In this document: piece by piece, positions 16,929 through 25,408 of the stretch
How the letters are laid out: every line of letters starts with the position of its first letter
How positions within the stretch are numbered: the stretch's first letter is position 1
Made by a program: the position numbers and the translations under genes
Source: Olavius algarvensis Delta 4 endosymbiont
Lineage (GTDB): Bacteria > Desulfobacterota > Desulfobacteria > Desulfobacterales > CAJINA01
DNA length: 54,561 nt
NCBI GenBank assembly: GCA_905176665.1
Contig: CAJINA010000114.1
Span: forward strand, 1 to 54,561
Direction of reading: 5' to 3'
The notes under the pieces: generated by a model
Told to the model about the DNA's origin: nothing
The model's input: the letters and a program-made list of their open reading frames with translations, nothing else
Databases searched by the model: none

Positions 16929-19007
16929 ATGAAACGGTTACCATGTGGATTGGCCCTTGTCCTTTTACTGCTGGTGGCAACACTTTTTTCTGGCTGTGCG
17001 ACTGTCGGAACTGAAGAGGGTGCCGAATTCATTATTGCGACTTCCGAAGCTTTCTCCCGCTTTAAAGGCGAATACGAAAACACGACCTATTTCAAACGCC
17101 ACAAGCCGGCCTCCGTGGCGGTGCTACCCTTTGTAGGCGTGGAAGACAAGGCTTATTCGATTGCCTACAGCAAGGAAAACCCGGGTGATATTGTACGCCG
17201 GGGCATGTACAACCATATCGCCTCCCTGCCTTTCAAGGACCTCGAAATCTACAACACGGACAAACGCCTGAAAAACGCCGGGCTCACCGACACCGGTAAG
17301 ATCGACGAACTGCTGGCTGAAAATCCAAAGAAACTCAAGAGTATTCTCGGGGTTGATGCGGCTTTTACAGGGAAGATTACCCATTTTGACCGTATCTACG
17401 CCGGCATCTATTCCCAGATCGCGGTCGGCTGCGAAGTGAAACTATGGGACCTGAAGACCGGCAATTTGCTCTGGCGGGCCAAGCACATCCAGCGTGCCCA
17501 CGGCGGTGGTTTTTCTCTCAATCCGATCGGTCTGGTGACGGCCACGCTCGCCTCGGTGTGGAATTTACGGCATACGGAAATGATGAGCCAGACAGATGAT
17601 CTGTTTCGGGAGATCGTTTCCACTATCGAACTCCCCGAGTCGGCCCTGCATGCCCAGGTCCGGATACCCCGCATTGACCTTTTTACCGTAATGAACCCCG
17701 GTAAACCTTTTGTCAAAGGGCAGAAAGCAGCCTTTCGACTGGTCGGCGATCCAGACTGCCGGGCTTATGTCGACCTGGGGGATTTTAAAGCGGGGATTGA
17801 ACTGTCGCCGGTTCCCGTGGCGGTGAAACAGGCCCTGCAGCTCGAGGTCCTAGATGCGATCCGCAAAACGTACAGCGAAACCGGCCATAAGCTGACCGAT
17901 GAACTGTTTGCGGCCATCGAAAAAGAGTTCGATTCCCGAGAGATCTACGAAGGTGTTTACATGGTGAAGCCCGACGAGCAGGCATATGGGTTGACCGCCA
18001 TGGCGTTTTTGGTGAACGCTGACAGCGGGCAGCGCAGTGTTATCGACCCGGCCCACCAGCTGGACATTGACAGCCTGCCACCGGGTCCGGTAACCGGCCT
18101 GGCTACTGAGTCCCTGGACAGCAAGGTAAAAGTCCAGTGGGCACCCAACAGCGAAGATGATCTGGCTGGTTATGAGATCTGGTCCAGCCCCACGCCTCTG
18201 AGTGGCTTTGTCCAAGCCGCCATGGCGGAAAAACATGAAGGCATCCTGGCGGACCAGGAGAATTTCAACCGGTATTTTGTGAAAGTGCGGGCCGTTGATC
18301 GGGCCGGTAATACCGGTGTATTCCCCAAAGCCGTCGCCGCCGTGGCCCTGCCGGTAGCCGGGCTCTATCAACTGCCCCAGCCCGGACCGCTACTGGGCGG
18401 AGCCATTGCCGGCGAAGTACTCCTGGTGGCGGAAAAAAATCCCTATACCGCTGGATCAGAGATCAAGGTGGGGCCGGGGGCCGTGCTTTACATTGAGCCG
18501 GGAGTAGAAATCTTGTTTTCCCCCGGCGCGGCATTGACCGTCGCGGGAGGAGATTTGCTGGCCTATGGCCACAAGGATCGGCCGATTACCTTCGGGCCCA
18601 AAGCAGCCGGCGCCCAGCCCGGGGCCTGGCAGGGCGTCGTGTTGGAAAGTGCCGGGCGGGTCCGGTTGAAATTTACGTCAATTACCAAGGCGGATACTGG
18701 TTTGAAGGTTTCCGACTGTGCCCCGGAAATACAGGCCAGCAGCATTTCACAAAGTGCACAGGCGGGCATGCTTCTGATGGATAATGCCCGGCCGGATGTA
18801 AATTGTACCGTTTTCGACGGAAATCAGGGACAGGGCGCTCTGGTCATGGAGGGCGCCGGCCTGGGCCCAATTATGCGCAACAACGTGTTCGTCAAGAATG
18901 AACCATTCAATGTTCAAAGTTATGCACCGTTACAGGTAGATCTGACCGGCAATTTCTGGGGAACAGCCAATCCGTCCGAAGAGTTGTTTCTGGGCGATAT
19001 TCTGTGA
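16929..19007 (+). CDS. Large multidomain lipoprotein: GNA1162/DUF799-like, fibronectin III, beta-helix
   Basis: A 692-residue lipoprotein. The signal peptide ends in a lipobox, LFSGC (Cys23). Residues about 55-235 resemble the GNA1162/DUF799 and CsgG-like fold, with the ASVAVLPFVG opening strand and LLWRAKH near the end of the domain. A middle region of unclear type follows (about 240-385). A fibronectin type III domain is at about 388-475 (PPGPVTGLATESLDSKVKVQWAP is its first part). The C-terminus (about 500-692) looks like a right-handed parallel beta-helix: repeated short strands with LTVAGGDLLAYG, NARPDVNCTVFDGN and NNVFVKNEPF. It is probably anchored in the outer membrane. It starts a three-gene cluster with two LPP20-like genes. 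Confidence 0.78.
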   Translation: MKRLPCGLALVLLLLVATLFSGCATVGTEEGAEFIIATSEAFSRFKGEYENTTYFKRHKPASVAVLPFVGVEDKAYSIAYSKENPGDIVRRGMYNHIASLPFKDLEIYNTDKRLKNAGLTDTGKIDELLAENPKKLKSILGVDAAFTGKITHFDRIYAGIYSQIAVGCEVKLWDLKTGNLLWRAKHIQRAHGGGFSLNPIGLVTATLASVWNLRHTEMMSQTDDLFREIVSTIELPESALHAQVRIPRIDLFTVMNPGKPFVKGQKAAFRLVGDPDCRAYVDLGDFKAGIELSPVPVAVKQALQLEVLDAIRKTYSETGHKLTDELFAAIEKEFDSREIYEGVYMVKPDEQAYGLTAMAFLVNADSGQRSVIDPAHQLDIDSLPPGPVTGLATESLDSKVKVQWAPNSEDDLAGYEIWSSPTPLSGFVQAAMAEKHEGILADQENFNRYFVKVRAVDRAGNTGVFPKAVAAVALPVAGLYQLPQPGPLLGGAIAGEVLLVAEKNPYTAGSEIKVGPGAVLYIEPGVEILFSPGAALTVAGGDLLAYGHKDRPITFGPKAAGAQPGAWQGVVLESAGRVRLKFTSITKADTGLKVSDCAPEIQASSISQSAQAGMLLMDNARPDVNCTVFDGNQGQGALVMEGAGLGPIMRNNVFVKNEPFNVQSYAPLQVDLTGNFWGTANPSEELFLGDIL

Positions 19008-19009
19008 CA

Positions 19010-19029
19010 GCCTGCCTTGAAAGGCAGGC
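19010..19029. other. Short perfect hairpin after the lipoprotein gene
   Basis: GCCTGCCT and AGGCAGGC pair around a TGAA loop two bases past the stop. No T run follows, so this is more likely an mRNA-end stabiliser or partial attenuator than a full terminator. The next gene of the cluster starts 106 bases later. Confidence 0.5.
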
Positions 19030-19135
19030 CGGAAGCCTGCGCGGCAGACTGATGCCCAGCCCACAAATAAATGCGGGGCGGGGTAAACTATCCGGGTTGA
19101 TCTAATGAAGTGCCGATAGGTCTAGGAGGAATGAC

Positions 19136-20299
19136 ATGAAGATGCGGCAATTGCTGGTTTCAGGATTCATCGTGAGTGTGGCGGTACTGCTGCTGCCGGG
19201 TCTGCCGTACGCTGCCCAGCAAAAGGCCGTCGAAAAGATCGGCGATGCCGGCACGATCGACTGGGTCAGCCGGAAACTGACCGCCACCGGTATGGGTGTG
19301 CCCACGAAGAAGTCGGTCGGTCAGGCGCAGATGCGGGTCATGGTGCGCCGGGCAGCCGTAGTGGTAGCCCGGAGAAACCTGCTGGAAGTGGTAAAAGGGG
19401 TCCATATCGATTCGACTACCCGGGTGCAGAACTTCATGGTCAAAAGTGATACCATCGAATCCCGGGTCAAAGGCGTGCTGGCCGGGTCAGCGGTAGATAA
19501 AGTGGTCTTTCACAGCAATGGGACCGCCACGGCCACGGTGAGCATGCCCCTCACCGGGCAATTGGAAGCAATGCTGATGCGCATGGTTGTGCCGCCACCA
19601 GAAGGCGCCGGCGCGTCCCTGCCGCTGAAGGAGCTTGATTCGCGGCTCCGTTTCCTGGAAAACCGGGTGCGGGCCCTGGAAGAAAAAGTCGGCAGCCTGA
19701 AGCGGGCCAGTGTCAGCCAGGAACAAATGCTGCAGATGTTTCGCAGTTTTGCAAAGGCCTGGCTCGCTTATGTCGAGACGTATCCGGCCGTGGTGCCGAC
19801 CGGTCTGGGGACGAATTCATCCGTGGCTGAATTGAAAGCCCAGTATGGCCAGCAAGCGGCGGCCCTGGGCAAGATCAGCACCCGCCTGGACGATGTGGCT
19901 GCCCGGCTCAAAGCCCTTGAAACCGGTAAAGCACCGATGCCGACCAAGCCGGCGCGGGCAACCGTAAAGTATACCGGGCTGGTCATCGATGCGCGCAACT
20001 CAGGCTTTCGCCCCTGCCTGAAACCGACAATTGCCGACCGGCAGAAAATTCTCTACCCCGGTGATTATATAAACCGGGATCGGGCTGTCCGATCTGGATA
20101 TGTGCGGTATTACCGCAATCTCGCCAGGGCGCAGAGAAGCGCCCGTGCCGGCACCCTGCCGCTTACCATAAAGGCCACGGGAACCGTGAACGGAAAGCGG
20201 AGCCTATCCATCAGCGCCGTCGATTATAAAACGTTGGCCGCCATGTCTGCTAACAGCGAAGGGTTTCTGGCCAATTGTAAAGTGATTATTGTTTTTTAA
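19136..20299 (+). CDS. Exported LPP20/FlgT-N-like protein with central coiled coil
   Basis: A 387-residue exported protein with a Sec signal (about 1-27, ending PYAAQ). Residues about 35-145 match the LPP20/FlgT N-terminal pattern: a short strand with ATGMGVP, a QAQMRVMVRRAAVVVARRNLLE-type helix (split over residues 62-84), then GVHIDSTTRV, SDTIESRVKGV and an alternating strand with TATVSMPL. A coiled-coil region (about 160-275) follows, with LRFLENRVRALEEKVGSL. The last 110 residues begin YTGLVIDARNSGFRP and form a domain shared with the next gene. A perfect AGGAGG precedes the ATG. The function is unknown; LPP20-like proteins often belong to outer-membrane or flagellar envelope assemblies. 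Confidence 0.78.
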   Translation: MKMRQLLVSGFIVSVAVLLLPGLPYAAQQKAVEKIGDAGTIDWVSRKLTATGMGVPTKKSVGQAQMRVMVRRAAVVVARRNLLEVVKGVHIDSTTRVQNFMVKSDTIESRVKGVLAGSAVDKVVFHSNGTATATVSMPLTGQLEAMLMRMVVPPPEGAGASLPLKELDSRLRFLENRVRALEEKVGSLKRASVSQEQMLQMFRSFAKAWLAYVETYPAVVPTGLGTNSSVAELKAQYGQQAAALGKISTRLDDVAARLKALETGKAPMPTKPARATVKYTGLVIDARNSGFRPCLKPTIADRQKILYPGDYINRDRAVRSGYVRYYRNLARAQRSARAGTLPLTIKATGTVNGKRSLSISAVDYKTLAAMSANSEGFLANCKVIIVF

Positions 20300-20315
20300 A
20301 CCGGATACCATACCA

Positions 20316-21182
20316 ATGCGTAATGGCTGCTTGTTGATAGTCGCCCTTGCTCTCGTGGCGGCGCCTTTCCCGGCTTGGGGAGAGGACCTCGCGCTCGACT
20401 ATACCCAGACATTTGCCGCCGGTAAAATTAACTGGGGGGGTGGCAAGATAGCGGCCACCGGTTTCAGCTTGCCGCCCAAAAAGACAGCCGGCGGGCAGGC
20501 AGCCGCTGCCGATGCGCTTTCAGCGGCACGCCAGAAAGCCGTTGAAACCCTGGCCGGACTGACCGGCGATTTGCGGTTATCCGGGGGGCAAACCATCGCG
20601 GATACCATGGCCAAGACCCCTTCGATTGCAGAGAAGATAGATGAAATGGTACGCGCCGCCCCGGTGGTCCAGCAAAATTTTCGGTCCGACGGTGCCGCCG
20701 AAATCGTCATTGAATTGAGCCTCTATGGTGGTTTTGCCCAACTCATCCTGCCCGAAGATATTCGTCACTTCGAGGCGATTCAATCGGTGCAGGCCGACCA
20801 GGAGAACTCACCGGCCGGCGCAAAAGCAAATGCCGGGAGAGCTCCGTTTGGCGGCTTGATTATCGATGCCCGGGGTTTGGGTGTCAACCCGGCCATGATG
20901 TTTGCCGTGCTCGATGAGAACGGCAAACCCGTATACGGCTCGGCCTATGTCAGCCGGGAGTATGCTGTGCAGTGGGGGATGGCTGCCTATGTCACGCGGA
21001 TCCCGGCCGGGAAGGCCTTTCCTCGTGTAACCCCTATGCCGTTGGTTATCAAGGGACTGCGCGCGGTAGGGGTGGCCCGCACCGATATCGTCATCAGCAA
21101 TGCGGATGCAGCTAAACTCAAAGGTGCGGTGGAGAATTTGATTTTGCTGCGGCAGGGGCGGGTGGCGGTGGTCTTGGACTAG
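20316..21182 (+). CDS. Exported LPP20/FlgT-N-like protein, paralogue of the preceding gene
   Basis: About 288 residues from the ATG at 20316; the frame is open from a TTG at 20289, but the ATG starts a normal signal peptide ending PAWGE. The N-terminal domain keeps the same pattern as the upstream protein (ATGFSLPP, ALSAARQKAVETLAGL, TIADTMAKTPSIAEKIDEMV). The coiled coil is missing. The C-terminal domain, GGLIIDARGLGVNPAMMFAVLDEN onward (two pieces, residues about 192-215) to the end, aligns with the C-terminal domain of the preceding gene, including a conserved Tyr-x-x-REYAVQ segment. The pair therefore looks like a tandem duplication with a coiled coil gained or lost. The stop is followed at once by a dispersed repeat. 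Confidence 0.75.
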   Translation: MRNGCLLIVALALVAAPFPAWGEDLALDYTQTFAAGKINWGGGKIAATGFSLPPKKTAGGQAAAADALSAARQKAVETLAGLTGDLRLSGGQTIADTMAKTPSIAEKIDEMVRAAPVVQQNFRSDGAAEIVIELSLYGGFAQLILPEDIRHFEAIQSVQADQENSPAGAKANAGRAPFGGLIIDARGLGVNPAMMFAVLDENGKPVYGSAYVSREYAVQWGMAAYVTRIPAGKAFPRVTPMPLVIKGLRAVGVARTDIVISNADAAKLKGAVENLILLRQGRVAVVLD

Positions 21183-21305
21183 GGGCTTTTTCTAAATTGT
21201 CTCCTGGTCCCATCTCGACGCTGGGTGTTCAGTTTCGGCACGGAGTGCCGATTTTCAAGCCGTCAGGCGCAACCGCAACCAAAATCCTAATTTAGAAATA
21301 ACCCC
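21182..21305 (-). repeat. Dispersed intergenic repeat, short copy C with paired ends
   Basis: The ends GGGGCTTTTTCTAAATT (21182-21198) and AATTTAGAAATAACCCC (21289-21305) pair at 15 of 17 positions. The core words CTCGACGCTGGGTGTTCA and GCACGGAGTGCC match the family (the second aligns with GCACGAAGTG in copy E), but the AATACT palindrome block is deleted. Strand is arbitrary: its core reads on the plus strand like copy B. Confidence 0.62.
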
Positions 21306-21360
21306 TGGTGCCCGTTCAAAAAGGTCTTTGGGCGCAAACATGGGTTTTCATGGAAACAAC

Positions 21361-21394
21361 AAAGCCGGTTGGGTTTGAGGCCCAACCGGCTTTT
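21361..21394 (-). terminator. Hairpin terminator after ahcY
   Basis: AAAGCCGGTTGGG (21361-21373) pairs perfectly with CCCAACCGGCTTT (21381-21393) around a 7-base loop, 26 bases past the ahcY stop. T runs are short on both sides, so it could act in both directions, also insulating the LPP20-like cluster. Confidence 0.85.
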
Positions 21395-21419
21395 CAATTA
21401 CTGCTGAAGATCGTCTGAC

Positions 21420-22874
21420 TTAGTACCGGTAATGATCCGGTTTGAACGGGCCGGTTACCGACACGCCCAGATAATCGGCCTGCTCCTGGGTTAAGGTCGT
21501 TAGTTTTACACCCAGGCGGCCCAGGTGCAGCCGGGCAACTTCTTCATCCAGTTCCTTTGGCAGGGTGTACACCCTGGGTTCCAGATTTTCAGTCGCCAGT
21601 TTGATCTGGGCCAGGGTCTGGTTCGTGAAACTGTTGCTCATGACAAAGCTGGGATGACCGGTGGCACAGCCCAGGTTTACCAGGCGACCTTCGGCCAGGA
21701 CAATCAGGGCCCGACCTGATTTGAGCGTCCATTTATCTACCTGGGGCTTAATTTCTTCTTTTTGGCAAGCCGGGTCCTCTTCCAGGTAGGTCATCTGGAT
21801 CTCATTGTCAAAATGGCCGATGTTGCAAATGATGGCCTCGTCTTTCATCTTTTCCATGTGCTCGCCGGTAATGACATGGTAGCATCCGGTGGCGGTTACA
21901 AATATATCGCCAAAGGCGCTGGCTTCTTCCATGGTCAGCACTTCAAAGCCTTCCATGGACGCCTGGAGGGCGCAGATGGGATCGATCTCGGTCACAATCA
22001 CCCGGGCGCCGAAACCACGCATGGAATGCGCACAACCTTTACCGACATCGCCATATCCGCACACGACCACGGTCTTGCCGGCAATCATCACGTCGGTGGC
22101 CCGTTTGATGCCATCGGCCAAGGACTCACGGCAACCGTAGAGATTGTCGAATTTGGATTTGGTCACGGAGTCGTTGACGTTGATGGCCGGAAAGAGCAAT
22201 TCCCCGGACTGCTCTAGCTGGTAGAGTCGATGTACGCCCGTGGTGGTTTCCTCGGATACGCCCTTTATGTTGGCGGCCACCCGGGTCCACAAGCCCGGAT
22301 CCCGCTGATAGGCGGCCTTGAGGCGGGCCATCAGACACTGCATATCCACGCTGTCGTATTGTTGTTCCAGCAGGGCGGGATCCTTTTCCACGGCGACTCC
22401 CTGGTGGATCATCATGGTCGCGTCTCCACCGTCGTCGACTATCAAATCCGGGCCCTTGCCATCCGGCCAGATCAGGGCCTGCTCCGTGCACCACCAGTAT
22501 TCCGGCAGCGTCTCACCCTTCCAGGCAAACACGGCCGCCGACGCATTGGCCGCAATAGCGGCCGCGGCATGGTCCTGGGTCGAAAAGATATTGCAGGATG
22601 CCCAGCGGACATCGGCGCCGAGTTCCTTCAGTGTTTCGATGAGCATGGCCGTCTGGATGGTCATGTGGAGGCTGCCCGTTATACGCAGGTTCCGCAACGG
22701 CTTGGTCGGGCCATACTTGGCTCTTACCGCCATGAGGCCGGGCATCTCGTTCTCGGAAAGGGCCATCTCGCGGTTGCCGAAAGCGGCCAGGGCGAGGTCG
22801 GCGACCTTATGGGGCAGCGTCAGATCAAGATCCAAAAATCCGGCTGCTACTTCTTTTAGTTGTGGTTGGGACAT
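21420..22874 (-). CDS. ahcY: S-adenosylhomocysteine hydrolase (adenosylhomocysteinase)
   Basis: A 484-residue NAD-dependent enzyme that splits SAH into homocysteine and adenosine and so removes the methylation inhibitor SAH. The N-terminal substrate domain has [19 protein letters not shown] and [15 protein letters not shown] (active-site His). The Rossmann NAD site is [13 protein letters not shown] at about residue 268. The C-terminal PFKPDHYRY tail, which reaches the partner subunit's cofactor, is complete. AGGAG precedes the ATG. It lies 56 bases downstream of metK in the same direction, so SAM synthesis and SAH removal are probably expressed together. Confidence 0.97.
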   Translation of the reverse strand: MSQPQLKEVAAGFLDLDLTLPHKVADLALAAFGNREMALSENEMPGLMAVRAKYGPTKPLRNLRITGSLHMTIQTAMLIETLKELGADVRWASCNIFSTQDHAAAAIAANASAAVFAWKGETLPEYWWCTEQALIWPDGKGPDLIVDDGGDATMMIHQGVAVEKDPALLEQQYDSVDMQCLMARLKAAYQRDPGLWTRVAANIKGVSEETTTGVHRLYQLEQSGELLFPAINVNDSVTKSKFDNLYGCRESLADGIKRATDVMIAGKTVVVCGYGDVGKGCAHSMRGFGARVIVTEIDPICALQASMEGFEVLTMEEASAFGDIFVTATGCYHVITGEHMEKMKDEAIICNIGHFDNEIQMTYLEEDPACQKEEIKPQVDKWTLKSGRALIVLAEGRLVNLGCATGHPSFVMSNSFTNQTLAQIKLATENLEPRVYTLPKELDEEVARLHLGRLGVKLTTLTQEQADYLGVSVTGPFKPDHYRY

Positions 22875-22930
22875 TGTGTTCTCCTATCTACACCGGTTGG
22901 TGAGGCTGTCGGCGGCCTGGCCGCAGGCAG

Positions 22931-24100
22931 CTACAGGCCGGCCAGCGCTCTGATTTCTTCTGCTTTGTTGGTATGTTCCCAGGTAAATTCTGGTTCGTCG
23001 CGGCCGAAATGTCCGTAGGCCGCCGTTTTCCTATAAATAGGCCGTTTGAGATCGAGGTACTCGATGATAGCCGCCGGCCGTAGATCGAATACTTCACTCA
23101 CGATCTCTCTGAGTTTTGATTCCGGTACTTTGCCGGTACCCATGGCGTCGATCATTACAGAAACCGGCTGGGCCACCCCGATGGCATAGGCCACCTGGAC
23201 TTCGCATTTATTGGCCACACCGGCAGCCACGATGTTCTTGGCAATATGGCGCCCCATGTACGAGGCGCTGCGGTCGACCTTGGATGGGTCTTTACCCGAA
23301 AAACAGCCGCCGCCGTGGCTGCCCTGGCCGCCATAGGTGTCTACAATGATTTTACGACCGGTCAGACCGCAGTCCCCCATGGGGCCGCCGGTCACAAACC
23401 GTCCGGTGGGATTGATGAGGTATTTGGTGTCGCCATCCACCATCTCGAGGGGGATGACTTTCTTGATTACCTCTTCGATAATGGCTTCCTTCAGGTCTTC
23501 ATAGGTCACGTCGGGTTTATGCTGGGACGAGATTACCACAGTGTCGACCCGTTTGGGGGTGCTGTTTTCATACTCGATCGTCACCTGGGATTTGCCGTCC
23601 GGGCGCAGGAAATCCAAGGCGGCGTTTTTGCGCACGGTTGCCAGGCGCTTGGTCAGTTTATGGGCATACATGATCGGCATGGGCATGAGTTCCGAGGTTT
23701 CATCGGTGGCAAAACCGAACATCAGGCCCTGGTCACCGGCGCCCTGCTCTTTAAACAGGCCGTCGCCTTCATTGACGCCCTGGGCGATATCCGGCGACTG
23801 CCGGTCGATACTGGTAATCACCGAGCAGGTTTGCCAGTCAAACCCCATCTGCGAGGAAGAATATCCGATGTCCCGGATGGTGTCGCGCACGATCTGCGGC
23901 ATGTCCACATAGCATTCGCACGAGATCTCACCGGCGATAAAGGCCAGTCCGGTCGTGACCATCGTTTCACAGGCAACCCGACAGTTTTTATCTTTCGTAA
24001 TGATATCATCCAGAACGGCGTCGGAGATGGCGTCGGCAACCTTGTCCGGGTGGCCCTCGGTCACGGATTCAGAAGTGAACATGAATTTTTCTTTACTCAT
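22931..24100 (-). CDS. metK: S-adenosylmethionine synthetase
   Basis: A 389-residue MetK, the standard length; it makes SAM from methionine and ATP. The family signatures are present: [20 protein letters not shown] at the N-terminus, [16 protein letters not shown] near residue 115, and the glycine-rich [17 protein letters not shown] loop near residue 258. AAGGAG lies eight bases before the ATG. It is the middle gene of panC-metK-ahcY (minus strand). No SAM riboswitch is visible in the 43-base gap to panC. Confidence 0.97.
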   Translation of the reverse strand: MSKEKFMFTSESVTEGHPDKVADAISDAVLDDIITKDKNCRVACETMVTTGLAFIAGEISCECYVDMPQIVRDTIRDIGYSSSQMGFDWQTCSVITSIDRQSPDIAQGVNEGDGLFKEQGAGDQGLMFGFATDETSELMPMPIMYAHKLTKRLATVRKNAALDFLRPDGKSQVTIEYENSTPKRVDTVVISSQHKPDVTYEDLKEAIIEEVIKKVIPLEMVDGDTKYLINPTGRFVTGGPMGDCGLTGRKIIVDTYGGQGSHGGGCFSGKDPSKVDRSASYMGRHIAKNIVAAGVANKCEVQVAYAIGVAQPVSVMIDAMGTGKVPESKLREIVSEVFDLRPAAIIEYLDLKRPIYRKTAAYGHFGRDEPEFTWEHTNKAEEIRALAGL

Positions 24101-24143
24101 TTGTTTCTCCTTGGTTTAGGACTGGTTATGCGAATATTAGGCT

Positions 24144-25001
24144 CTACTCGTTTAGCCGCCGGTTGTCAATCAGGCGGGTGCTTCCGACCTTCACGGCCAG
24201 GGCCATTTGTACCGGTCGATCGATACGGGCAACATCTTCCAGCGTTTCGGGATCCACAAGGGCGATATAATCGATCTGCGTTCCGGTATGTGCTTCTATA
24301 TAGGCCGCACTTTGCGCGATAATAGCCTGGGACTCCACGATACCCTCTTTAATCATCTGGTCGGCCCGGGCCAGGGCCTGGTTCAGGCAAATGGCCGACT
24401 CGCGTTCAGCCGGGTTAAGATAGGCATTCCGGGAACTCAGGGCCAGTCCGTCCGCTTCCCGCATGGTCGGTCCCCCAATGATGCGGATATCAAGACCCAG
24501 ATCTTTCACCAGGCGTTTAATGATTACGTATTGCTGATAGTCTTTGAGTCCGAAGACGGCCGCATGGGGCAGCACAATATGAAACAGCTTGGTGACGACG
24601 GTGGCCACACCCCTGAAGTGTACCGGTCGGGAGAGACCGCACAGACGGTTCGGCAAATGCTCGAGGGTAACGTACGTTTGAAAGCCCGGGGTGTAAATTT
24701 CATCCGGAGTGGGGGTAAACACGATGTCGGCGCCAACTTCTTCCAACAAAGCCAGATCACGGGGCATATCGCGTGGATATGCTTCCAGGTCTTCACCCGG
24801 CCCAAACTGCGTCGGGTTGACAAAAATGCTGGCCACGAGGATATCCCCATGTTCCCGGCCGATTTCCATCAACGACAGGTGCCCGGCGTGCAGGAATCCC
24901 ATGGTCGGAACGAAGACGATGGTTTTTCCAGTGGCGCGCAACTCCCGGGCCCTGGCCTGCATGGCGGCCGTACTTTCTATGATTTCCAAATCAAGCGGCA
25001 T
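24144..25001 (-). CDS. panC: Pantothenate synthetase
   Basis: A 285-residue enzyme that joins pantoate and beta-alanine with ATP to form pantothenate, the coenzyme A precursor. VPTMGFLHAGHLSL carries the HxGH nucleotide-binding motif at about residue 37. FVNPTQFGPGEDLEAYPR and the KLFHIVLPHAAVFGLKDYQQ region (read across about residues 137-156) are typical. The C-terminal SSRNAYL matches the KMSKS-like element of the family. AGGAA precedes the ATG. It is the first gene of the panC-metK-ahcY run. Confidence 0.96.
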   Translation of the reverse strand: MPLDLEIIESTAAMQARARELRATGKTIVFVPTMGFLHAGHLSLMEIGREHGDILVASIFVNPTQFGPGEDLEAYPRDMPRDLALLEEVGADIVFTPTPDEIYTPGFQTYVTLEHLPNRLCGLSRPVHFRGVATVVTKLFHIVLPHAAVFGLKDYQQYVIIKRLVKDLGLDIRIIGGPTMREADGLALSSRNAYLNPAERESAICLNQALARADQMIKEGIVESQAIIAQSAAYIEAHTGTQIDYIALVDPETLEDVARIDRPVQMALAVKVGSTRLIDNRRLNE

Positions 25002-25408
25002 CTATATTCCTGTAATTCGGGTGGCACGAATCTCGGTCGACACCTGGCCGGGCTTCATCCACAAACGTAAAAAATAAAACATAAGCATGGTAAAGTCAAT
25101 ATCCGCGTGCAAGCATCCGGCAATTGTTCCCGGTGTCCCACAATGCATCTAAGATATTGGGATGAAAACCAATTTCGGTTTGACTGAGTTTCAAAGCGGG
25201 GGCATAACGGCTTGACAGTTGCCCCGAATGCTTGTACTAGCAATACACCTGCTTCTACAGCATCAACCCATGAATGCCGTGAAAAACTTCAGGTGAATCC
25301 GGAAAACCGGATCCTGATTGACATTGGACCCTGAGCCCCATATTGGATATGCTGCTGGAAATGTGAGCTGCCATTGATTGAAGCCGTGACGGATTGCATG
25401 CGGATAGA
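25002..25408. other. Divergent spacer between panC and the antiporter gene
   Basis: About 400 bases without a supported gene. A promoter candidate for the antiporter gene is at 25212-25240. A small perfect hairpin, ATCCGG-AAAA-CCGGAT, lies at 25297-25312 in what would be the 5' leader. The 25140-25200 stretch is otherwise unremarkable. A promoter for panC could not be fixed. Confidence 0.4.
25212..25240 (+). promoter_or_regulatory. Candidate sigma-70 promoter upstream of the NhaD-type antiporter
   Basis: A perfect TTGACA (25212-25217) is followed after 17 bases by TACTAG (25235-25240), a poor -10 box. It would leave a leader of about 160 bases. Confidence 0.35.

Noticed and set aside
23246..24322. 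Long plus-strand frame of 358 codons antisense to metK and panC
   Set aside because: It mirrors highly conserved genes in a GC-rich codon context; the protein has no recognisable features.
22875..25060. Possible SAM riboswitch controlling metK or panC
   Set aside because: The gaps before metK (43 bases) and ahcY (56 bases) are too short and the panC leader shows no SAM-box motifs.
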